21,426 nt of DNA from NCBI GenBank assembly GCA_004356385.1, contig SMXL01000123.1:1-21426 (forward strand), read 5' to 3'. Shown one piece after another: positions 6,265 to 14,235 of this stretch (position 1 is its first letter; the number at the start of each line of letters is the position of its first letter). Position numbers and translations under genes: made by a program. This DNA is from Bacteroidota bacterium (GTDB taxonomy: Bacteria; Bacteroidota; Rhodothermia; Rhodothermales; UBA10348). The notes below the pieces were generated by a model. It was not told where the DNA came from. It was given only the letters and a program-made list of their open reading frames with translations, and did not search any database.

Positions 6265-9200
6265 TCAAAATAGATCGAATCCGAACATGACTCCAACGTG
6301 CCATAGAAGTTCGTTTCCGTACTCCACCGATTTAGATCCGCTCGGCGTCACAAAGCCCTCATCCAGGTCGATTTCGAACGTATCGAGTCCGTACGTCGCG
6401 CTCACGAATACGGCGGTTGGAAGCAAATAATACGAACCCAAACTGAGCCGAATTTCAGCGCCAATGTCTTTTCGTGCATTCTCGAGACCTGGCCATTTGA
6501 CCGTCCATGCGAGAGCCGCGTCTCCGTAAACTCTAGCATAGATCTTGTCTATGTACGTAAACAGAATCTGTTTCTTGATCCGGGACGCGATGGGAAACGT
6601 AAACGATAGCTGCGTCCAGAGCGTTTCGTTGCCACCGAGCGCGTAGAACGGATACCCTCGGGCTCCAGCGAGTCCTCCTACATAGTCGTCATAAAAATCA
6701 TCTACAGGGTTTCCAAGAATCGAGCTGTGCTTAATTCTGAGTCCGAATCCATGCGCACCGCTACTTCGCCCAGAATCGCTTAAACGATATCCGAGTCGAC
6801 CATCGATCGTATATCTATAAATTTGAGACTTCTTGTAGACGGGTTTCAGGAATCCATTTTCTATCGTGAATCGCTCAAGCAGCTTGCCCTGTTCCAATTC
6901 AAATCCTGCCTCCACTCGCAGTCCATGGGGAACAACGTCGGCATCTCGATACGAATGAAAAGATTCGAAATACGCCTTCAGTCGAGGTCCGTGGCCTATA
7001 AAATACTTCGAGGATGATTCCGGAACGGCCCCTTGCAGCTCTTTGGAGAAGAAACGCTCGGTAGTCACTTGATAGGGGCTGTAGCGATAACCCGCTTCAA
7101 CGAGCAGTGAGCGGTTGATTTTACTTCTAGCCGAAAGATTGACCTCCCACAGGTTGTAGGACAGATCGGCAAGAGTCGTATCGGGATAACAGGCGGTACA
7201 TGGAAACTCGTCAATCGCCAATCCCTTTTCGACGTTGCGCCGAATATTGAATAGCTCAAGGGAAATCTGGGGCGACCATCGCGATTTGACGAGTCCGATC
7301 CCTTTGTTGTAGTCAAACTGCAGAAACAGGTCTCGCTCAAGATCCAGGATGTTTCCGGGACTAATGAAATCGGAGAACGAATCAGGCGAGGTCGACCCGG
7401 GCCCGATCAGTAGGCCTCCAAACATGCTCAATCCGCCCAGAATTTCTCTAGAAGCCGTGTACATACCCAGTTTCAGGTTCCGCCAGAGGGTTTCCGAGTG
7501 AGATCGATCTTTCAGGCGCACTTCTGTACGACTTCGCTGGCGAGATACATATTGATCGAGACGAAGGACGGGTAAAAAACTGAATGACGTGAACACTTCG
7601 TCGTAAGGTCGCAGCTCGGCCTCTTGCTCAAACGCCTCAGCGCTGAATGCGTGGATGTCGGCATCAACGTCAACGTTCGGAACATGAAGACCCTCTGGTG
7701 GGCTTGTTTCGGCCTTCATTACCATCTCGGGCGCAGAATACGGGATTCCACTTGAGAACGTCGGCAGGTCTTTTGGATCGGCGAGAAGTGCGACCTGATA
7801 GCCGGCCGCAGTGTATCGAGCGTAGGTCAATTGCCCGGAACTCGAAAGATTCGGTGAGAAGGCGCCGCCCAGTTCATTCGTCAGTTGCTCGGTGTGGCGA
7901 TCGAGCTGATCGGTATCAGAACTGCGGTACAGATTGTAGATACCAGTCCGGTCCGAAGAATAATAGAGTACCCCGTCATCACTAAACGCCGGCGAGCGTT
8001 CATCCACCGCCCGATCGGCTACAACGGGCTCCATTTCCTTACCCGTTGGACGGATCCGAACGATATCCCTGTTCGAATCTCTTGACACGCCGAAATAGAT
8101 CCAATCGCCTCCCGGGTGCCAGACGGGCTCGCTGACCTGCGTGCCGTCTTGATACTGGGTCACGGATGTTACATCCTTCGACTTCGCATCCAGCAAATAG
8201 AGGTTTGCCGAGCCGTCACTTTCGCCCACGAAGGCAATCATCGAACCATCCGGACTGTAGGAAGGTGACCGTGCGCGGAGCTCTGTAGTCAGGCGCGTCT
8301 CGGTTTCGGTCGCAATGTCGATCGAATAAAGATCGGAATAGAGATGCCCATACTTGGTGTCTCGGATTCGAGCGTATACAATCGAGTTTCCATCTGGGTG
8401 CCAGTCGATCGCACCGGACACGGATTTCGTCAACGCATGTCCGAAGGAACAGGTAAATCCAGTAACGAAACGCTGGCCCACGCCCGGAAGCTCAACAACA
8501 GTTTCACTTCCGGCCCTAAGGTTTAGCACGTGTATTCGAGTTCGGCTGTAGTCCTCCCCCTCATTTGACAGGTAAGCAATCTTCTCCCCGTCTGGAGAAA
8601 ATCGGGGGTAAAAATTATTAAAACCCTTCTCGACCAGGGTAACCCCGGATGATTCGTTAGCTCTGATTTCCGCAGTGCGCTCCGAGTACTCTTCTCTCAG
8701 GGACGTAATCCACTCTTCGTAAAGCTGGTCCCCTGTGACGCCGAATGCGTCCTTCGCTGCCGATTCGAAGTTCCAGTTGCTCCATGCTCCGAGTTCCTCC
8801 GTCACCGACTTCAGCCCGGCCTCACCGAATCGATTTGCGAGATAGGTCGTGAAGGCAAAGCCCTGATTGTACACTCCTTCGCGCATGAGGCTCGTGTGCG
8901 AATAAAAACCGCCCATGTCGGCAAGCGACAGCTCTTCACCGGCCAGAACGCGAGTTCTCAGCAGCATATCCCGGTGCGTGTCCCAATGATCGTAGTTCAT
9001 CCACTGCCGCTGATACTGGGCCGTACCCTCTGCGAGCCAGGCCGGGTTGTTCAGGATGGGAATGGGATACGTCGCAATCACGTTCGGAAAACCATACAGA
9101 ACGTCCGGTCTTCGCACATCTTCGTAATTCAAGATCTGTAAATAGTAAAACGGTACCCGACGCGATCCTTTCATCGATTTTTGCACCTGCACCATGTGGG

Positions 9201-9645
9201 TAAATTCGTGAGTGATCACGTTTCTGAGCCAATGGTGACTCCCCCGGAACGCAGTATTCAGGGCTGGTGTCCAAATTTCGATGACGTTGTCGAAAAAGTA
9301 GGCAGCTCCGTTGGAGTAGTCTTCAAAGTCTTTAATTACAAAAGAAACTTTCGTATCCGGCTCATAATCATAAAGCGATGTGATTGGAGCGTAGATATCC
9401 TCCACGATTTTCGAAACGACTCGCGCCGTTCGGCTGCTACCCGACCCCGTTTCGTCGACATGGAAGTGAATCAGGAAGTGTTCCGTTTCGATCGTGTACC
9501 AATCCAAATCACTTCTCACGTAAGTGTAAAAGGCCGGGGAAACCTGAGCAGCAGTCGGGGCTGGGGCAGAAAGAATCCAGATCACGGCTCCAAACAAATG
9601 CATCTGAAACCTGCGGAGTCGATATGGCAACTTTAGATACCTCAT
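6265..9645 (-). CDS. Outer-membrane fusion: gluzincin metalloprotease, TolB-like propeller and C-terminal beta-barrel
   Basis: This 1126-residue protein starts with a signal peptide (cut near 'TAAQ', about 34). Residues about 45-330 form a gluzincin-type peptidase: 'NVITHEFTHMVQ' supplies HExxH (H146, E147, H150), and 'NPAWLAEGTAQY' supplies the third zinc ligand E206. Residues about 341-620 are roughly six TolB/PD40 propeller blades ('PRFSPDGEKIAYLS', 'DWHPDGNSIVYAR', 'SYSPDGSMIAFVG', 'VWHPGGDWIYFG'). From about 715 to the end, alternating aromatic strands and a final 'GVMFGFDLF' indicate a surface-antigen-like barrel with a C-terminal Phe. The protein likely sits in the outer membrane with its protease and propeller in the periplasm or at the surface. 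It overlaps the upstream gene by ATGA, indicating translational coupling. A CxxC (C815/C818) lies in the barrel region. Annotation pipelines may call such proteins 'biopolymer transporter Tol'; substrate unknown. Confidence 0.8.
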   Translation of the reverse strand: MRYLKLPYRLRRFQMHLFGAVIWILSAPAPTAAQVSPAFYTYVRSDLDWYTIETEHFLIHFHVDETGSGSSRTARVVSKIVEDIYAPITSLYDYEPDTKVSFVIKDFEDYSNGAAYFFDNVIEIWTPALNTAFRGSHHWLRNVITHEFTHMVQVQKSMKGSRRVPFYYLQILNYEDVRRPDVLYGFPNVIATYPIPILNNPAWLAEGTAQYQRQWMNYDHWDTHRDMLLRTRVLAGEELSLADMGGFYSHTSLMREGVYNQGFAFTTYLANRFGEAGLKSVTEELGAWSNWNFESAAKDAFGVTGDQLYEEWITSLREEYSERTAEIRANESSGVTLVEKGFNNFYPRFSPDGEKIAYLSNEGEDYSRTRIHVLNLRAGSETVVELPGVGQRFVTGFTCSFGHALTKSVSGAIDWHPDGNSIVYARIRDTKYGHLYSDLYSIDIATETETRLTTELRARSPSYSPDGSMIAFVGESDGSANLYLLDAKSKDVTSVTQYQDGTQVSEPVWHPGGDWIYFGVSRDSNRDIVRIRPTGKEMEPVVADRAVDERSPAFSDDGVLYYSSDRTGIYNLYRSSDTDQLDRHTEQLTNELGGAFSPNLSSSGQLTYARYTAAGYQVALLADPKDLPTFSSGIPYSAPEMVMKAETSPPEGLHVPNVDVDADIHAFSAEAFEQEAELRPYDEVFTSFSFLPVLRLDQYVSRQRSRTEVRLKDRSHSETLWRNLKLGMYTASREILGGLSMFGGLLIGPGSTSPDSFSDFISPGNILDLERDLFLQFDYNKGIGLVKSRWSPQISLELFNIRRNVEKGLAIDEFPCTACYPDTTLADLSYNLWEVNLSARSKINRSLLVEAGYRYSPYQVTTERFFSKELQGAVPESSSKYFIGHGPRLKAYFESFHSYRDADVVPHGLRVEAGFELEQGKLLERFTIENGFLKPVYKKSQIYRYTIDGRLGYRLSDSGRSSGAHGFGLRIKHSSILGNPVDDFYDDYVGGLAGARGYPFYALGGNETLWTQLSFTFPIASRIKKQILFTYIDKIYARVYGDAALAWTVKWPGLENARKDIGAEIRLSLGSYYLLPTAVFVSATYGLDTFEIDLDEGFVTPSGSKSVEYGNELLWHVGVMFGFDLF

Positions 9646-12600
9646 CGAATGACCGCCATCTTGATCAGGTGTGTTCTAACCCGACCTGAGCCATCCGTCA
9701 ACTGGACACGCGCGAGGTATACACCACTCCCGACCGTCGGCCGCCACGGAATCTCTGAGGAAACGCCTGCCGGGGCATTCTTCATTTCAAGCGTCTCGAC
9801 GTGTTGACCGGTCATATCTACAATGGTGATTTCGACGTCACTGACAGAACCCGGTCTGAATCGAATCCAGGTGACTCCTTCGCGAATCGGATTGGGCCAA
9901 TTGTAGGTTTCTCGGCGCTGCTCGGAATTTTCACCCCCATCTCCAAATCCTCCCACTTGAAGCCTCTCCGGCAGCTCAAAAAAACTCCTGTTTCCAGTAC
10001 TAAACAATTCCCCCCACACGATTTTATCCACTTGAGAAAAGTCCCACCGGCTTACCGCGCCCGTACCAGAGACGGCGAAGAGCGAAGTGCCGTCCATATG
10101 AAGTGTCACATTCAGCTCGCTACCGACAGACAGGGGAAACCCCGGCACGCGACGGCTCCGCTTTCCCAGATCGTAGGCGTCTATTCGTCCATCGACAGAC
10201 GCAATAAGAATCACCGGAGCACTATCATCCTCAAAGTGAACGACCAGCGGCTGCACATTCGTGCCGGCTCGCATTTTGACTGGAAATCCGTTCACCACAG
10301 CCCCTTCCTGGTTGAATGCAATCAGCGTTTCCCCAACCACTGCAAGAATATCCGGTCGGGAGTCGTCGTCAAGATCCACGATAATTGGATACCGATTCAA
10401 GGTCCCTGACACACCTATTTCTTCATAGGCGTTCACGGCCACGTCGAGCGTCGTCCCCAACTGGTGGAGAATGATCAGCCTCGAATTCTGCGGATCCGGA
10501 ATGACCCCGGTAAGACCGCTTTCATTTTTCGAAAAAGAGGCAAAAAGCGGCTCCTGTTGGGGGACCATTTCATAGGTCCAACTTTTTGACAGCGTCGGAA
10601 TTTCGGTGTGCGTGGGAAACACATAGACCGGACGCAGTCCGTCGACAACGGCCAGGGAAATGAAGCGCTCCTGAAATCGATCGATTTGTATCGCGCCAAA
10701 TTGCGCTGAAAGCAAAAACGGACCCGTCGCATCGACGGCTCCTACCATATACGTGTCGTCTATCATCGAAACGATTGGGGTCGTTACTTCCGTAATCTGT
10801 AGGGTTGATGGAAGTCCGGCGGTCACCTGAAAGCTTCCGTCCGGCGAAAGCTCCCAGAAATTACCAGTTCCTAAAGCGATCACGCGCGAATTCGTGAGCG
10901 CCGGCGCGGCGGGCAGCAACCGGGATTGTGAACCTACAACCTGACCCGACTTAGCCCATTGGAGTTCTGCGCTACCCTCGTCACTGATAAAAAACCCGAA
11001 TGCATCCACGCCATCTCCGCCCACATACTTTAGCACACTACCCTGCGCGATAGTGCCCATCGCGACATCGAAGGAGAAAGAAAGGTCGTCCCGATGCAGG
11101 ATACCGGCTGCATTCACCCGGCGATAGGTCAGCTCCATTTCTGGACCGGGTAACGAAAACTCGGAGAGTTCAATAAAGCTGCTTCCACCGACGTTGGAGT
11201 CGCTATTCGGATGCGTTTCCGGACCAAATCGGTTCTGATAGAGGCGGATTTCGGATCCTGCAGGTGTAACCACGACCGTTGGATTGCCGGCGTAGAAGAA
11301 ATCAAACGGAGATCCTTGTTCGAACGCAGGGCCAAATATGCCCAGACTTGGCTCTCCGAGATCCTGGCCTCCATCGGCCTCCTCCAGGTCGATGGCTCGG
11401 CGGTCTGGATCTGCGTTTACTCTATTCGAAAGGAGTCCGGTCTTGAGTCTTCTCTCGTCCACATGCCAGACGAGCGCCCCGCCCACAAGCGCATTCCCTA
11501 GATCATCTTTTCCACCCGGAAGTGCAAAATCGAAATTGTCGGCATCGACAACCACACCGCCTGGATAACCGCTTCGCGACAGGCTGTTGAATCCCTCGGC
11601 GGCGTTGTCGAAGTGGACATCGTGTAACTCGCCGTCTCGCCATACGAGCAGGTTGATTCCATCTCCTTCGGGATCCCGATTTCTGTTTTCGACCAGGAAA
11701 TACTCTCCTTCTGATATGGGTGCCAGGAAAACATCATTCGATTCCTCCGATCCCGAATGGCGCAGCGATATGCTCTGCACTGAAGATCCATCGGGCAGAA
11801 TCAGATCCGCCCAACCCAAATAAAGCTTCGTCCACGCAGTGGGTTCTGGTGGAAGAAGTCCACCGTACGCGAAAATGCCGAGACCATCCATCACACCGAA
11901 CGGTCCAATTCCGCTTTCGCCCGTCTCTGTGTTAAATAAGTCAGGAACGCCCAGGTAGCTGAGAAAATTGGCCGCCAGCATACCATTGATCGAAAATTCT
12001 GCCAGAAATGGCTCATCTAGAATAAAATTAAATCCTTTTCGTGTCTCGGTCCGGGGGATGATCATCGTGTTCATTACAGGAACACCGTCGACCGATACGT
12101 TCAGACCTCCGAGCAGGCGATCGATCGTGTCGGCGCTGAAGAAAAGCGACGGCAGATCCTCGGGCGTCTTGTCCAATGTAGTCCCGGTCAATTCGACGTC
12201 CCGGCCCACGCCGGCATGAAAAATCACGAATGCCGTTCTCGCTGGATCCAGACCGGCCGGAAGGTCAAATGAATCAAGCGAACCGGCCAAACGCCACGAT
12301 TCTTCCACTAGCCCGGCCAACTTCCTGAGTTGAGGGTCCGAACCAGCGTCCAGCCCCGTGGGAGCATATTCGCCCATTCTCCCCGAAACCTGTACGACGA
12401 CCGGTATCAGATACGTACGGATCGTGGTTCGCCCGTCTGATACACGCCGGATATAGTTCTCCAAAAACTGAAGATGCGCTTCGAAATAGTCGGAATCGTG
12501 TGGAAGCGGATCCAGAATTGGCGAATCGATCCCTTCGAAAAGTGATCCACCAAACGTCCCGTCTCCCGTCGTGAAATCCGTCGAATCCGGTTGAAATTCA

Positions 12601-12797
12601 ACGCGTAGGGCGACGACGTCATATCGCGCGTCGGCCGGATTCTGAAAAAGAGAAATTTCAGTTGCCGCTCCGTTCTGAATACCTACAAGGGAAACCTGGG
12701 CCCACACGGGCGCCGACCAGAGCGCTAGCGAGGCGATAATACAGGAAGCGAAGTGTCCGTTTACAGGGAATTGGCTGCCGACCCGCAATCCCTTCAT
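9642..12797 (-). CDS. T9SS-secreted protein on an M6 metallopeptidase scaffold with the zinc motif lost
   Basis: This 1051-residue protein has a signal peptide (to about 'VWAQ', 34) and an M6 (immune inhibitor A-like) core, recognised by 'YLGVPDLFNTETGESGIGPFGVMDG' read in parts at 281-305, 'AWTKLYLGWA' (321-330), 'EYFLVENRNRDP' and 'GALVWHVDER' (440-449). Where the family has HExxH before 'xxGLPDLY', this protein has A276-N277-F278-L279-S280, so the catalytic residues are absent. Residues about 570-930 look like a VCBS/FG-GAP-type propeller with a calcium-loop-like 'DLDDDSRPD' (808-816). The C-terminus (about 964-1051, 'YNWPNP' to 'GVYLARVQLTDGSGRVR... KMAVIR') is a T9SS sorting domain. The product is probably exported through the outer membrane and anchored or released by the PorU/PorV pair encoded upstream. 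ATG at 12797 has AGAGG eight bases before it. The stop overlaps the next start. Confidence 0.82.
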   Translation of the reverse strand: MKGLRVGSQFPVNGHFASCIIASLALWSAPVWAQVSLVGIQNGAATEISLFQNPADARYDVVALRVEFQPDSTDFTTGDGTFGGSLFEGIDSPILDPLPHDSDYFEAHLQFLENYIRRVSDGRTTIRTYLIPVVVQVSGRMGEYAPTGLDAGSDPQLRKLAGLVEESWRLAGSLDSFDLPAGLDPARTAFVIFHAGVGRDVELTGTTLDKTPEDLPSLFFSADTIDRLLGGLNVSVDGVPVMNTMIIPRTETRKGFNFILDEPFLAEFSINGMLAANFLSYLGVPDLFNTETGESGIGPFGVMDGLGIFAYGGLLPPEPTAWTKLYLGWADLILPDGSSVQSISLRHSGSEESNDVFLAPISEGEYFLVENRNRDPEGDGINLLVWRDGELHDVHFDNAAEGFNSLSRSGYPGGVVVDADNFDFALPGGKDDLGNALVGGALVWHVDERRLKTGLLSNRVNADPDRRAIDLEEADGGQDLGEPSLGIFGPAFEQGSPFDFFYAGNPTVVVTPAGSEIRLYQNRFGPETHPNSDSNVGGSSFIELSEFSLPGPEMELTYRRVNAAGILHRDDLSFSFDVAMGTIAQGSVLKYVGGDGVDAFGFFISDEGSAELQWAKSGQVVGSQSRLLPAAPALTNSRVIALGTGNFWELSPDGSFQVTAGLPSTLQITEVTTPIVSMIDDTYMVGAVDATGPFLLSAQFGAIQIDRFQERFISLAVVDGLRPVYVFPTHTEIPTLSKSWTYEMVPQQEPLFASFSKNESGLTGVIPDPQNSRLIILHQLGTTLDVAVNAYEEIGVSGTLNRYPIIVDLDDDSRPDILAVVGETLIAFNQEGAVVNGFPVKMRAGTNVQPLVVHFEDDSAPVILIASVDGRIDAYDLGKRSRRVPGFPLSVGSELNVTLHMDGTSLFAVSGTGAVSRWDFSQVDKIVWGELFSTGNRSFFELPERLQVGGFGDGGENSEQRRETYNWPNPIREGVTWIRFRPGSVSDVEITIVDMTGQHVETLEMKNAPAGVSSEIPWRPTVGSGVYLARVQLTDGSGRVRTHLIKMAVIR

Positions 12798-12864
12798 ACG
12801 AGAAACCTCTTCATACCAGAAGACCTCTCATACAGAATGCCCGACATATCGAGTGTCCCTTAAT

Positions 12865-12889
12865 GGTCCAAGAAAAGATGGAGTGGACC
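12865..12889. repeat. Short hairpin between porV and the M6-like gene
   Basis: GGTCCA (12865-12870) and TGGACC (12884-12889) pair around a 13-base loop. On the minus strand the loop is T-rich but no T-run follows. It may be a weak intercistronic stem; chance is possible. Confidence 0.2.
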
Positions 12890-12913
12890 TGATCGAAAGA
12901 TGTTCCGCTCTTC

Positions 12914-14083
12914 CTACCTGGTAAAATTCAGCAGGAGTGAGAACCGCATGGTACCAGCCAGCGGTGAGTCCTCTTCGAGCGCATAGATATAGGAGAAATC
13001 GACGCCAATGATATTGTATCTGACGCCAGCCCCCATGGTCAGGAACTGCCGGTTTCCATTGTTTGGATCCTCATAAAAATATCCAGCTCGGAGCGCCAAC
13101 AATTGATCGTACCAATACTCGATTCCTGTGCCTATGGTGAGCTGCTCAAGTACGGAAACCGTATCAAACGTCGTGTCTTCGGCTCCGATCGGACCGTTGG
13201 GCACTTCGTACGACGTCCACGACGAGAATATTGCCTGGTAGTACGGATCGTACTTGCGTCCCAGCGAGTCGGTCGTTGCATGAATCAAATCCTTATTGAA
13301 GTCCATTACCCACGTCAAGGAATTGTATTCATCGATATCAACATTAAAAGCCCAACCAAATCGGAAATTAGTAGGAATCGGATCGGCCTGGGCATTGTCA
13401 GAATATTGAATCTTCGGACCCATGTTCGCAAGATTGAACCCGAGCGATAGGGAACCCAGCGCATTGCCCATGGAGAATGGTTTCATTTTGTACATTCCAG
13501 CAAGGTCGAACGCCGTTGAAACTCCGGCTTTCGTTTTCTGGGATCCAACGGTCTGGCCCGGTGCCAGATTGGAGTAGATGAATCTCAAACTCGTTCCCAG
13601 AGCAAACCGTTCTGTCACTTTAAATCCGAACGAAAGACCCAACGCCATGTCGTAAGAATTAAAAGTCCCCGTAGGATTGTTCTGCTCATCGCGACCCTCG
13701 TGTCTACCCAAATTCAGATAGGTAAGATGAGCACCGACGGTTCCCCAACCAGGGAGATGGTGTTTTGCAACCAGATACTCGTAGTAGAGGCCTGCATCAA
13801 ATTCCGGGAGCCACTCCGAGTGCGTGATCGCAGCTTCCGTTCCTGTTTGAAATGCCAGTCCAGCTGGATTCCAAAAAATAGCGCTCGCGTTGTCGGCCAG
13901 AGCTACTCCGGCATTTCCCATTCCAGCCGCCCGGCTATCCGGTTCAATTTTCAAGAAAACAACGGCAGATGACCCAGGTCCGCCCTGGGCAAAGACGGTG
14001 TTCGCGACGGGTGCAAAAATGGTAAAAACGAGCGCTAGGGCGATCGCGTGGATCGAATGGCTAATAGTACTTGAGCGTCTCAT
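12914..14083 (-). CDS. porV: PorV family outer-membrane protein (T9SS shuttle)
   Basis: In the T9SS, PorV is a FadL-like barrel that carries cargo from the translocon to the PorU sortase in the attachment complex. From ATG at 14083 the protein is 389 residues with a clear signal peptide (HAIALALVFTIFAPVANTVFAQ). The mature start, 'FLKIEPDSRAAGMGNAGVALADNASAIFWNPAGLA', quoted here in order, is the hallmark of the PorV/PorQ family. Repeated amphipathic strands follow to the terminal 'GTMRFSLLLNFTR'. The frame is open to 14158, and Met14 of that longer version is possible, but the signal peptide points to 14083. It lies directly after the PorU-like gene, a pairing also seen in other T9SS bacteria. 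PorQ-type paralogues share the motif, so the PorV name rests on this context. Confidence 0.85.
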   Translation of the reverse strand: MRRSSTISHSIHAIALALVFTIFAPVANTVFAQGGPGSSAVVFLKIEPDSRAAGMGNAGVALADNASAIFWNPAGLAFQTGTEAAITHSEWLPEFDAGLYYEYLVAKHHLPGWGTVGAHLTYLNLGRHEGRDEQNNPTGTFNSYDMALGLSFGFKVTERFALGTSLRFIYSNLAPGQTVGSQKTKAGVSTAFDLAGMYKMKPFSMGNALGSLSLGFNLANMGPKIQYSDNAQADPIPTNFRFGWAFNVDIDEYNSLTWVMDFNKDLIHATTDSLGRKYDPYYQAIFSSWTSYEVPNGPIGAEDTTFDTVSVLEQLTIGTGIEYWYDQLLALRAGYFYEDPNNGNRQFLTMGAGVRYNIIGVDFSYIYALEEDSPLAGTMRFSLLLNFTR

Positions 14084-14235
14084 AATGACTCGATTTCGCT
14101 CGTGTATTGACAATTTCATGACGATTTTGAAGAAGTTAAATAAGTCGTGAGACTCCAACGAGGTAATTCGCTGGGTATACCTTGTCTCGTTAATAGTTAT
14201 CGTTTCGCTGTAGCGGATCGAGCTATAAGACTCAC

